From Flaviflexus massiliensis (GTDB lineage: Bacteria > Actinomycetota > Actinomycetes > Actinomycetales > Actinomycetaceae), in NCBI RefSeq assembly GCF_001375495.1, contig NZ_LN831057.1, forward strand, positions 1 through 64,000: a stretch of DNA of 64,000 nucleotides. The letters are read 5' to 3'. Position numbers and translations under genes: made by a program. Under the pieces are notes generated by a model. That model ran no database searches. It was not told where the DNA came from and saw nothing but the letters and a program-made list of their open reading frames with translations. This document shows, in pieces, positions 52,065-60,598 of the stretch; the first letter of the stretch is position 1, and each line of letters begins with the position of its first letter.

Positions 52065-52554
52065 GGTGATCCTTTACAGTAGTAAACTTACGCGCCTAGA
52101 GTCTCACCACAATGGAACCTTTTGATTGCCGTTAGGCCAATTCCAGGTAAATAGCACAGGTAAGTGGGCCAAGATTACACGGCCAGGATTTCACGCAGAG
52201 TAACCCGGGAAATTTATGAGCGAAATAATGCTCAGTTGATTCCGTTGCACACCGGTCTAATAGGCCTGCCCAGCGTGGGGTTTGCCAGTTATAGCGTGGA
52301 GTTTTTCAGAAATAACGGGTACGTGGCTAAGTCGATTGGACCGTGAGCTTGGTTGGGCTGGGGTGAGGAATGGCAGGCACAAGAAAATGACCTGCGGGAG
52401 TGAAGGTATCTGTGGGCAATTGATTGGCCCGTGAGGAGGGAATGGCGCTCGCGGAATATTCTTGTATCCCTACGCGGTTATCTCTTTGAGTTTCGTGAGC
52501 TTTCTGGCTCGAGTAGAGCAAGTCGTGGCTACCTGATGAACCGGGGATAGAGGA
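52065..52554. other. Intergenic region without a recognised feature
   Basis: About 490 bases of A+T-richer sequence between the secreted-protein start and the def stop. I saw no gene, RNA or clear hairpin. It includes the promoter of the secreted-protein gene near 52090-52200. Confidence 0.5.
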
Positions 52555-53106
52555 TCAGTGGGCTTCTCCAGGAGTCCACTTAGTATTCTCGGATCCCCAC
52601 TTGTTGTCCTGGTAGAAGCTGGCAGCTTTGCTTGAGAAGGGTTCTGCCAGTCGGTCCACGTAGAGGGTTCCTTGGAGGTGGTCGTATTCGTGTTGAAGGA
52701 TGCGGGCGAACCATCCATCGGCTTCCAGCTCGTACGGTTTACCATCGAGCCCCTGGGCTCGCAGGAGCGCTCGCGGGCTACGCCTAAGCTGATACTTCAC
52801 ACCGGGGAAAGACAGGCATCCTTCGGCATCTTCCTCCGTTGTCCCACCAGGCTGAATGGGCTCAATAAAGAGTTGTGGGTTGATGGCCACGCCGCGTGCC
52901 GGTGCCGCGGTCTGGTTGGCGTAGACCCAGACAAAGGCTTGTTTCCCGATTCCGATCTGCGGTGCTGCAAGTCCAACACCCGGTGCTGCGACCGTGGTCT
53001 CGTACATGTTCTCCACTAGCTCCGCCAAGTCCTCGTTGAATTCGGTGACGGGCTCGGCGGGGGAGTGCAGAGTGGGGTGGCCGGTGATGTAGATCGGAAG
53101 AATCAT
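52555..53106 (-). CDS. def: Peptide deformylase
   Basis: Removes the formyl group from the N-terminal methionine of new proteins. 183 residues with all three metal-site motifs: GVGLAAPQIG (about residue 42), EGCLSFPG with the metal Cys (about 95), and QHEYDHLQGTLY with the HExxH-type pair (about 138). ATG 53106; single gene. Confidence 0.96.
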   Translation of the reverse strand: MILPIYITGHPTLHSPAEPVTEFNEDLAELVENMYETTVAAPGVGLAAPQIGIGKQAFVWVYANQTAAPARGVAINPQLFIEPIQPGGTTEEDAEGCLSFPGVKYQLRRSPRALLRAQGLDGKPYELEADGWFARILQHEYDHLQGTLYVDRLAEPFSSKAASFYQDNKWGSENTKWTPGEAH

Positions 53107-53214
53107 AAGTAAAGACTATCCCGCCCCGAGCAAGGTGCTGGGGCGGAATCAGACGATATTGGATGGCACGATGGTGGCTCAAACGAATTGCTTGAACCGG
53201 GAGTTCGCGCCAGT

Positions 53215-53868
53215 TCAGCTCTTGCTGTCAAATTCCTCGATCTTGAAGGATTCCTGGGTGCGTGAGTTCAGGATCTCGGTAGCCTTTTCCTTGGCCTGGT
53301 CCGTTGAGGGGCCGTCGCCTTCGGGGAAGAGGATAGAACGGTAGTAGCGGAGTTCGTCGATCGAATCGTAGATGTCTCCAAGAGCCCTGTGGTTACCAAA
53401 CTTCTCGGGAGCCGCGAAGTAGGCGCGGGGGTACCAGCGGCGAGCAAGTTCCTTGATGGTGGAGACGTCGATGACTCGGTAGTGGAGGTAGTCGATGACC
53501 GCCGGCATGTCCCTCACCAGGAAGGCCTTGTCCGTGCCAACCGAGTTGCCGCCGAGCGGCGCCTTGCCCTTGGGGACGCGTTCTGACAGGTAGGAGAGGA
53601 TGGTGCGCTCGGCTTCTTTGAGCTCCATGCCGTCTTCCCATTCCTTGATGAGGCCAGAGTCGGTGTGCATCTTCGTCACGAACTCACCCATGGAAGCGAG
53701 TGCCTCGGGGGTGGGTTTGATGACGAGGTCGATGCCTTCATCGAAAGGGTTGAGATCGGAGTCGGTGATGACAACGGAGACTTCGACAAGACCGTCGTTC
53801 TCCAGGTCAAGGCCCGTCATCTCACAGTCGATCCACACAATGGGATTGCTTGCTTGCTTGATAACCAC
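53215..53868 (-). CDS. orn: Oligoribonuclease
   Basis: A DEDDh 3'-5' exonuclease that finishes RNA decay by degrading di- to pentanucleotides, including pGpG. Catalytic residues are in VWIDCEMTGLD (Asp, Glu), the middle Asp in the KAFLVRDMPAVIDYLHY region, and NHRALGDIYDSIDEL (His, Asp). I prefer the GTG at 53868 because AAAGG lies seven bases upstream; a GTG at 53883 would add five residues. About 217 residues; the C-terminal tail beyond the fold is a little longer than in E. coli Orn. Confidence 0.95.
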   Translation of the reverse strand: MVIKQASNPIVWIDCEMTGLDLENDGLVEVSVVITDSDLNPFDEGIDLVIKPTPEALASMGEFVTKMHTDSGLIKEWEDGMELKEAERTILSYLSERVPKGKAPLGGNSVGTDKAFLVRDMPAVIDYLHYRVIDVSTIKELARRWYPRAYFAAPEKFGNHRALGDIYDSIDELRYYRSILFPEGDGPSTDQAKEKATEILNSRTQESFKIEEFDSKS

Positions 53869-53923
53869 GTACGAGCCTTTCACGAGTCGGGTTCTTTTGC
53901 GCCCCGAGGGGCTTCCCCTTGAG

Positions 53924-53996
53924 TGCCCCCAGCAGGATTCGAACCTGCAACCTACGGATTAGAAGGCCGTTGCTCTATCCATTGAGCTATGGAGGC
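53924..53996 (-). tRNA. tRNA-Arg (anticodon TCT)
   Basis: On the minus strand: acceptor GCCTCCA/TGGGGGC (one G-U), D-arm GCTCAATGGATAGAGC, anticodon loop CTTCTAA within CGGC(C)/(T)CCG stem, T-arm GCAGGTTCGAATCCTGC, discriminator A. CCA is not encoded. Confidence 0.95.
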
Positions 53997-54081
53997 GTGG
54001 GCGTGTGCCCGTTAAATCTTAGCGCACCTATTTGTTTTCGCTGTGCAACACCTGGTGGCAGTTTTCGGTAAGAATAGAGGG

Positions 54082-55638
54082 GTGAGTTCTCCGTATGCTG
54101 CTTCCAGGCTTGCTCGCCTCGTCACCGAAACGATCGAGGCGCTCCAAGACGTGTCTTTCCCACTTCCCGTGCCCGGCATTCTCGAGCTCAGGCAAGCGCA
54201 GCGCGATCTGCAAACCCAGCTGTCCACCCGGCTTCTTCCGCATCTTCTCGAGGATGCTGTCCCCGCCATCGTCGTCTTCGGCGGGTCGAGTGGCGCTGGC
54301 AAATCCACGATCCTCAACTCCCTCATCGGTGAGGATGTGTCGGAAGCATCGGTTATTCGCCCCACCACGAGAACCCCCGTCCTCGTATTTCATCCGGACG
54401 ATGAGCAGGCCATGGAGGGGCACCTGCTGACAGAGATTTGTGACGTAATAGTCACCGAGAGTGCCATTCCTGGTATTGCACTCATCGACGCTCCCGACCT
54501 GGATTCGATTGATGCGGGGAACAGAAGCACCTCGCAGACCCTGCTCAATGCTGCGGACCTATGGATTTTTGTCACGACCGCATCCCGCTACGGCGATCAC
54601 GTTGCCTGGTCGACACTGACGGAGGCATATACGCGGGGCATGACCACCGCGGTCGTTCTCAACAGACTCCCCGCGCGAGCGAAGGTGGCAGTGCGTGCTG
54701 ATCTCATGAAGAGGATGGCGGAGGGTGGCATGGGAGAATCCCCGCTCTTCATCCTGGACGATGCTGGCCCAACCGATGGCAGGCTTGATCCCGAACGGGT
54801 GAACGAGCTCAAGCAGTGGCTTGAGCTCATGCAGGCAACTCGCGCCTCCAAGTCCCTCGTGTCCCGCACCTCGCGGGCACTCATGCCCGCCACCAGACGC
54901 GAGCTCCTCGAACTTGCAGATGCTGCGACAGCGCAGACCGATGCAGCGGAAAGCCTCAAGGAGGGTGCGAGGACGGCCGCGGAGGAACCGACCGAGAAGT
55001 TCAATGCCGCCGTTACCTCCGGCAGGCTCGCAAGCGGAGCCCCCACAACCCAGTGGCTCTCGCTTGCCTCCACGGGTGGTCCACTCGCCTCACTTGTTAC
55101 CGGCAGGGATCTGCTATTTCCCAGCCGGACCATTGCGAAACGTGACAAAGCCTCCGCCTCCATCGCCGAGGCTATCGACGATGCCCTTGCTGTGACGCTA
55201 CGGCAGATCCTTATTGATGTGCGGGACCGTGCCGACTATGCATGGTCCATGTCCTATGTCGATACCTCCGAACTCAAGGTCGATGTCGATATTGAGGCAC
55301 TCGTTCAAGAAGCCGTGCAGAGGTGGCAGGACGACTCGCTGGCTGCCGCACGCCGAGTGAAGGGCGGAATCTCGAGAAAGGTGAGCGAGGATGGCCTCGC
55401 AGGCTTACTGCGTGCCGGGGCAAGCGGCCTGAACGGTGTTCAAACCGCACTCAAAAGCGGCGGCGCCGAAGGCGGCCTGTCACGTACTCAGCGCGCACTC
55501 AAAGATCGGTGCGAGAATTCCATCAACTCGGTAGTAGAACGGTATGTGGCCGTAATCGATGATTTGGAAATGCCGGATAGCTCGATGCTTCGACTCCGGG
55601 CACGTGAACTTGTTGATGCTGTTTGGGAGAAAGAATGA
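54082..55638 (+). CDS. Dynamin-like GTPase, first of a pair
   Basis: 518 residues starting at a GTG preceded by AGAGGG. G1 is GGSSGAGKST (about residue 78), followed by G2-region PTTRTPV, G3 IDAPDLDS (about 147) and G4-like LNRLPA (about 200). The rest is helical, without evident membrane spans. It overlaps the next GTPase gene by four bases (ATGA). Such adjacent GTPase pairs occur in actinobacteria and recall the DynA/DynB membrane-remodelling pair, but a ribosome-associated role of related P-loop GTPases cannot be excluded. Confidence 0.8.
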   Translation: MSSPYAASRLARLVTETIEALQDVSFPLPVPGILELRQAQRDLQTQLSTRLLPHLLEDAVPAIVVFGGSSGAGKSTILNSLIGEDVSEASVIRPTTRTPVLVFHPDDEQAMEGHLLTEICDVIVTESAIPGIALIDAPDLDSIDAGNRSTSQTLLNAADLWIFVTTASRYGDHVAWSTLTEAYTRGMTTAVVLNRLPARAKVAVRADLMKRMAEGGMGESPLFILDDAGPTDGRLDPERVNELKQWLELMQATRASKSLVSRTSRALMPATRRELLELADAATAQTDAAESLKEGARTAAEEPTEKFNAAVTSGRLASGAPTTQWLSLASTGGPLASLVTGRDLLFPSRTIAKRDKASASIAEAIDDALAVTLRQILIDVRDRADYAWSMSYVDTSELKVDVDIEALVQEAVQRWQDDSLAAARRVKGGISRKVSEDGLAGLLRAGASGLNGVQTALKSGGAEGGLSRTQRALKDRCENSINSVVERYVAVIDDLEMPDSSMLRLRARELVDAVWEKE

Positions 55639-57098
55639 ATGATCTAGTGGTTGAGGAAGTCGAAGCCAAATTCACCGCCATCGAAAAGGGCATGGACTTC
55701 GGCAAGGGACATATCGAGCCATTCCAGCTGGCAAGAGCCCAGCAGGATCTGGCCGCGGTGCGGCATCGCATGGACCTGGGCATGGGGCTCACCGTTGTTG
55801 CCCTCGTGGGTGGAACCGGTTCGGGCAAGTCCACGACCTTCAATGCGATCACCGATCTCGAGTTTGCTGACTCGGGGGAGCTGCGCCCCACGACGGAACG
55901 AGCAACCGCCTGCACCTGGGGCGACGAAGCTGGTCCCATGCTCGACTTCCTCGGTGTCGACCAGGATCGCCGGATCCGGAAGGCCTCAATCCTGACCGAT
56001 GAGGAACCGGAGTTCGAGGGGCTCGTTCTTCTCGACCTTCCCGACCACGACTCCGTTCAGGTTGCCCACTCGGTACAGGTCACCGAGCTCATGCCTCTCG
56101 TTGATCTCCTCATCTGGGTTCTTGATCCCCAAAAGTATGCGGACCAAGCGTTGCATGCCGGCTACCTCCAGGCCCTCGAGCGTCGCCAAGATTCCATGCT
56201 TGTTGTCCTCAACCAGATCGATACCGTTCCCTTCGAGCACCGCGACCGCATCGTTGCCGATGTCCGAGAGGTGCTGAAGAAGGACGGTCTTGAGGGGGTT
56301 CCGGTCCTCACATCCTCGGCTTTGAACATGGAGGGGATTGACGAGATCAAGGCACACATTGCTGCCGCTGTTGCGAAGCCCTCCATCAATGCCGTCACTG
56401 CAGGAGCCGAACTGGAGGCAATAGCGCAGCGACTCCAGCGCAGCGTTGGCCCGGCAGAAGCCGAGGTGACCGATGAGAGCCTGCGCCCGGTTGCCGATCA
56501 GCTGTCACGTGCTGCCGGAATCGGTGCCGTCGCGGACTCCATCCGCGCTTCCGGTGAGTCCTGGGGACAGCACGCCCTGGCAAAGCCCGAACAGCCGGCC
56601 ACCTCGACAGTTGATGCGATTCGCGATGGATGGCTGGACACGGTCAAAAAGGACCTGCCGGCCTCGTGGGCCAAGAATCTGACCGAGGTCGTGTCGGGCC
56701 CCGAGAAGCTGAGGCGACGGGTCAACGAAGCGATCAGCTCCGTCCCGGTCACGAACCCTACGTCGGGAAATGCTCGCCTCATCATGGGCCTTGGCATCCT
56801 CCTCATCCTGGCTGGTATCGGAGTTGGGGTTGCGGAGCTCATGAGCGCCGGCTTCCCGTTCGCCGAATCCATGTGGAACTGGATCACAGCCGGTGTTCTC
56901 GTGCTCGTGGGCCTGTGGGCATTCTTCATGGCAGGCTCGCTACGAAAGAATGCGGCAAAGAGAGCGGCCGATAGTTACGAGCAGCGCGTCGACGACGAGA
57001 TTCTTGTTGCTCTGCGGGAGAACCTGGGTGAGCCCGCACAGGCAGTGCTGGGCAAGCACCGCTCAGCCCGGGAAGAACTAGCCAAAGCCAGCGAATAA
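55635..57098 (+). CDS. Dynamin-like GTPase with C-terminal membrane helices
   Basis: 487 residues. G1 VGGTGSGKSTTFNA (about residue 55), G3 LDLPDHDS (about 130), G4 LNQID (about 185). Near residues 375-440 are two transmembrane helices (LIMGLGILLILAGIGVGVAEL and ITAGVLVLVGLWAFFMAG), then a basic, helical tail. ATG 55635 has GGAGAAAG upstream and lies inside the stop of the first GTPase, so equal production of the two is likely. The membrane helices fit a heteromeric membrane-bound GTPase. Confidence 0.82.
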   Translation: MNDLVVEEVEAKFTAIEKGMDFGKGHIEPFQLARAQQDLAAVRHRMDLGMGLTVVALVGGTGSGKSTTFNAITDLEFADSGELRPTTERATACTWGDEAGPMLDFLGVDQDRRIRKASILTDEEPEFEGLVLLDLPDHDSVQVAHSVQVTELMPLVDLLIWVLDPQKYADQALHAGYLQALERRQDSMLVVLNQIDTVPFEHRDRIVADVREVLKKDGLEGVPVLTSSALNMEGIDEIKAHIAAAVAKPSINAVTAGAELEAIAQRLQRSVGPAEAEVTDESLRPVADQLSRAAGIGAVADSIRASGESWGQHALAKPEQPATSTVDAIRDGWLDTVKKDLPASWAKNLTEVVSGPEKLRRRVNEAISSVPVTNPTSGNARLIMGLGILLILAGIGVGVAELMSAGFPFAESMWNWITAGVLVLVGLWAFFMAGSLRKNAAKRAADSYEQRVDDEILVALRENLGEPAQAVLGKHRSAREELAKASE

Positions 57099-57117
57099 GT
57101 CCACAAAAACTAGATTA

Positions 57118-57143
57118 GGAAGCCCCTCGAGAAAGGGGCTTCC
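57118..57143 (+). terminator. Terminator of the GTPase pair
   Basis: GGAAGCCCCT-CGAGAA-AGGGGCTTCC, followed by CGCCTTCTT, 20 bases after the stop. Confidence 0.85.
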
Positions 57144-57196
57144 GCCTTCTTCAGGTGCCTTGCTGGTGGGGTGTCATGGTGGGGAAGGAGGGACAC

Positions 57197-57586
57197 ATGA
57201 ATAACGAAATACAGGTGTCAGTTCGAGGATTTGCCGGTGGCGAGGCCACCCTTTACGAGAGCGAAGGGAAAACTCCCTACTGCACGTTCAGGGTCGGTGC
57301 GAGCTGGATGAGAGGAAGCGGGGAAAATCGAGAGTCCGTGACGGAATGGTTCACGGTCAAGACCTACGCAGAACTCGCTAACAACTGCGCGGTCTCAATC
57401 CAGAAGGGCACACCCGTGCTCGTGCGAGGCAGGCTTGAGACTGAAACCTATGCATCGAAAGACGAGCCGTCTCAAATGAGGACCGCGCTGGTTATCCGAG
57501 CAGATTCGGTAGGAATCGAGCTGGGCCGGGGCTCGGCACAGTATTTTAAGACTCCCCTTCCGGCTGAGGAGTCTGCCAGCGCGTGA
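57197..57586 (+). CDS. Single-stranded DNA-binding protein paralogue
   Basis: 129 residues, one OB fold: NNEIQVSVRGFAGGEATL, TPYCTFRVGASW and TEWFTVKTYAELANNCAVSIQKGTPVLVRGRLETETY. It lacks the long Gly/Pro linker and the acidic DDxPF tip of a main SSB, so it cannot recruit the usual partners through that tip. Length and missing tail suggest a secondary SSB rather than the replicative one. ATG 57197 follows AAGGAGGG. It lies 49 bases before ettA. Confidence 0.85.
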   Translation: MNNEIQVSVRGFAGGEATLYESEGKTPYCTFRVGASWMRGSGENRESVTEWFTVKTYAELANNCAVSIQKGTPVLVRGRLETETYASKDEPSQMRTALVIRADSVGIELGRGSAQYFKTPLPAEESASA

Positions 57587-57634
57587 GCCCTGCGGTAACC
57601 TTGTGACAGCAAACTTTCAACACAAGGGAGAACT

Positions 57635-59317
57635 GTGGCTGAGTACATCTACTCAATGGTCCGAGCCCGGAAAAAGATTGGCGACAAGCTCATTCTCGAC
57701 GATGTCACCATGGCGTTCCTGCCCGGTGCCAAGATCGGTATGGTCGGTCCCAACGGTGCCGGTAAATCAACGATCCTCAAGATCATGGCTGGCCTCGACA
57801 CACCGTCGAACGGTGAAGCACGCCTGGCCCCCGGATACACGGTCGGTATCCTTCTTCAGGAACCACCCCTGAATGAAGAGAAGACCGTTCTCGGTAATGT
57901 TCAGGAAGGCGTTGCCGACATCCTCGGCAAGGTCAACCGCTTCAACGAAATCGGCGAAGAAATGGGCAACCCCGACGCTGACTTCGACGCGCTCATGGAA
58001 GAAATGGGCAAGCTCCAGACCGAGATCGATGCCGCAAACGCATGGGATCTCGACTCGCAGCTCCAACAGGCCATGGATGCACTCCGGTGCCCTCCGGCCG
58101 ATTCCCCGGTCACCCACCTTTCCGGTGGTGAGCGCCGCCGTGTCGCACTGTGCCGCCTGCTTCTCGAGCAGCCCGACCTGCTGCTCCTTGACGAGCCCAC
58201 GAACCACTTGGATGCCGAGTCGGTTCTGTGGCTCGAGCAGCACCTGTCCAAGTACCCCGGCGCCGTCATTGCCGTGACGCACGATAGGTACTTCCTTGAC
58301 CACGTGGCCGAATGGATCGCCGAAGTCGACCGCGGTCGCCTCTACCCGTACGAGGGGAACTACTCGACCTACCTGGAGAAGAAGCGTGAACGCCTCGAAA
58401 TCCAGGGCAAGAAGGACGCCAAGCTTGCGAAGCGCCTGAAGGACGAGCTCGAATGGGTCCGTTCTTCCGCCAAGGGCCGCCAGGCCAAGTCCAAGGCGCG
58501 TCTCGATCGCTACGAGGAAATGGCCGCCGAAGCGGAGCAGACGAGGAAGCTGGACTTCGAAGAGATCCAGATCCCGCCCGGCCCCCGCCTCGGCAACGTT
58601 GTCATTGAAGCCAAGAACCTCAAGAAGGGCTTCGATGATCGAGTCCTCATCGAGGACCTGTCGTTCTCGCTCCCGCGTAACGGCATCGTCGGCGTCATTG
58701 GTCCCAACGGTGTTGGTAAGACCACGCTGTTCAAGACCATCGTTGGTCTCGAGCCGCTTGACGAGGGGGAGCTGAAGGTCGGCGAGACCGTCCAGATCTC
58801 CTACGTTGACCAGACCCGTGCCGGCATCGACCCCAACAAGACCCTGTGGGAGGTCGTGTCCGACGGACTCGACTACATCCAGGTCGGCAAGGTCGAAATG
58901 CCGTCACGAGCCTACGTGTCCGCCTTTGGTTTCAAGGGTGCGGATCAGCAGAAGCCGGCCGGAGTTCTCTCCGGTGGTGAACGCAACCGCCTCAACCTGG
59001 CACTTACGCTCAAGCAGGGCGGCAACCTCCTGCTCCTTGACGAACCGACGAACGACCTCGACGTCGAAACCCTCGGATCACTTGAGAATGCGCTTCTTGA
59101 GTTCCCCGGTTGCGCCGTTGTCGTCACGCACGACCGCTGGTTCCTTGACCGCGTCGCGACCCACATCCTCGCCTACGAAGGTACCGCCGAGAACCCCGCC
59201 AACTGGTACTGGTTCGAGGGTAACTTCGAATCCTACGAGAAGAACAAGGTGGAACGACTCGGTGCAGAGGCAGCTCGCCCCAGCTCCGTCACCTACCGGA
59301 AGCTGACCCGCGACTAA
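57635..59317 (+). CDS. ettA: Energy-dependent translational throttle protein EttA (ABC-F)
   Basis: 560 residues, twin ATPase without membrane part, which binds the ribosomal E site and gates the first elongation step according to ATP/ADP. ABC1: MVGPNGAGKSTILK, LSGGERRRVALCRLL, LLLLDEPTNHLDAES. ABC2: VIGPNGVGKTTLFK, LSGGERNRLNLALTL, LLLLDEPTNDLDVET. The EttA 'arm' lies around residues 95-140 and the Lys/Arg-rich linker between 250 and 300. GTG start with AAGGGAG upstream. Complete and typical. Confidence 0.96.
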   Translation: MAEYIYSMVRARKKIGDKLILDDVTMAFLPGAKIGMVGPNGAGKSTILKIMAGLDTPSNGEARLAPGYTVGILLQEPPLNEEKTVLGNVQEGVADILGKVNRFNEIGEEMGNPDADFDALMEEMGKLQTEIDAANAWDLDSQLQQAMDALRCPPADSPVTHLSGGERRRVALCRLLLEQPDLLLLDEPTNHLDAESVLWLEQHLSKYPGAVIAVTHDRYFLDHVAEWIAEVDRGRLYPYEGNYSTYLEKKRERLEIQGKKDAKLAKRLKDELEWVRSSAKGRQAKSKARLDRYEEMAAEAEQTRKLDFEEIQIPPGPRLGNVVIEAKNLKKGFDDRVLIEDLSFSLPRNGIVGVIGPNGVGKTTLFKTIVGLEPLDEGELKVGETVQISYVDQTRAGIDPNKTLWEVVSDGLDYIQVGKVEMPSRAYVSAFGFKGADQQKPAGVLSGGERNRLNLALTLKQGGNLLLLDEPTNDLDVETLGSLENALLEFPGCAVVVTHDRWFLDRVATHILAYEGTAENPANWYWFEGNFESYEKNKVERLGAEAARPSSVTYRKLTRD

Positions 59318-59375
59318 GACAACCGTTGTTTCGTGGCCACATAACGTAACTCGAAACAACATGTTGAGACAGAGA

Positions 59376-59405
59376 GGGCCGGTCGTCAATATTGACGACC
59401 GGCCC
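59376..59405 (+). terminator. Terminator after ettA
   Basis: GGGCCGGTCGTCAAT is followed immediately by its exact reverse complement ATTGACGACCGGCCC, then TTACT. Confidence 0.88.
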
Positions 59406-59496
59406 TTACTCTGTGTTTCTGTTATTTCTTGAACCGCTTGTGTCTTGAACCCCTGCTAAAGCCATCCACTATTCGATGGATGGTCCCCGGAGGAGG

Positions 59497-60399
59497 TTAC
59501 TTGGTGGGCTCGGGTGCGCGGACCATGCCCTCCTGGGCCATCGTGGCAACGAGCTTGCCGTCCTGGAAGAACTTGGCGAGGGAGAGGCCGCGGCCGCCCT
59601 GGGCGGAGGGGCTGTGAAGTTCGGCCAGGATCCAATCGGACGGATCCACATCCCGGTGCCACCACGTGGTGTGGTCCAGGGTCGCGAGCGAAATCTTCGG
59701 AGTCGACCAGGACAGGTGATGGCTCAGCAAGATGGGTTCCAACATGAACTGGTCAGCACCGTACGCCAGGATCGCACGCTTCTGAGTCTGGGTGGCTGCT
59801 TTGGGAAGCGGGGTTCGCATCTTGAACCACACGTAGTTCGTTGAGCGAATCTCCTTGGCAGGGCGAAGATAAACCTGACCGTTAACGTGCCTCATGTCGA
59901 GCGAGTTCGTGGACGACATGAAGCGGGCGGCCGGATGATCGACGGAAGAGAATAGGTCAACGGATGACTGGAAGTTCTCTGGTCCTGGGACGTCCGGCAT
60001 CTCATCAGCATGCTCGACCCCGTCCTGCTTCACCTGGAAGGAATCACGGGCGGAGAAAATGATCTCACCGTCCTGCATGGCGTGCACGAGGCGGGTGGAG
60101 AAAGACCTGCCATCGTTAATAATGTCAACCTTGAAATCGATTTCCTTTTTCACATCACCGGGGCGCAGGAATGCTGCGGTTTGGGAATGGACGAGCCGAT
60201 CTTCTGAATTCTCAAACGTGTCGGCGGCTGCAATGACTGCCTGGGCGAGAACCTGGCCGCCGTAAACCCGTCCTGACAACTGGGCGAGGTTTGAGTGCCC
60301 GCGGTACAGGTTATCCCCGAGCCTTTCCAGGCGCAGGGTGTGCAAGAGGGAGGCGAGGGGCTCCGTTGAGCTCGTCGGAATATCGATGGCGTTGTCCAT
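59497..60399 (-). CDS. tesB: Acyl-CoA thioesterase II
   Basis: 300 residues, double hot-dog fold; hydrolyses acyl-CoA to fatty acid and CoA. Family marks are NLYRGHSNLAQLSGRVYGGQVLAQA near residue 32, the middle FFSARDSFQ-like strand (IIFSARDSFQVKQ) and the C-terminal half with LATLDHTTWWHRD and WILAELHSPSAQGGRGL, where the Asp, Ser/Thr and Gln of the active site are expected. AAAAGGAG-type site precedes ATG 60399. Divergent from malQ. Confidence 0.93.
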   Translation of the reverse strand: MDNAIDIPTSSTEPLASLLHTLRLERLGDNLYRGHSNLAQLSGRVYGGQVLAQAVIAAADTFENSEDRLVHSQTAAFLRPGDVKKEIDFKVDIINDGRSFSTRLVHAMQDGEIIFSARDSFQVKQDGVEHADEMPDVPGPENFQSSVDLFSSVDHPAARFMSSTNSLDMRHVNGQVYLRPAKEIRSTNYVWFKMRTPLPKAATQTQKRAILAYGADQFMLEPILLSHHLSWSTPKISLATLDHTTWWHRDVDPSDWILAELHSPSAQGGRGLSLAKFFQDGKLVATMAQEGMVRAPEPTK

Positions 60400-60598
60400 T
60401 TTTCTCCTTTTCCTCAGTACACACTAACCGAGAATGCTGAAAGTCAGCACGGGGGACAAGTGGATGGTCACATGGCTATTTGATGACTTGGAAACATCGT
60501 GGAAAAGGTTGGAGATAGTGAGCTGAATGTGCTGGATGTTGCATATTTTCTGGCAGAATGGGAAAGAATGCTCACAGCTGTTGCGAAAGGCCATCCAT

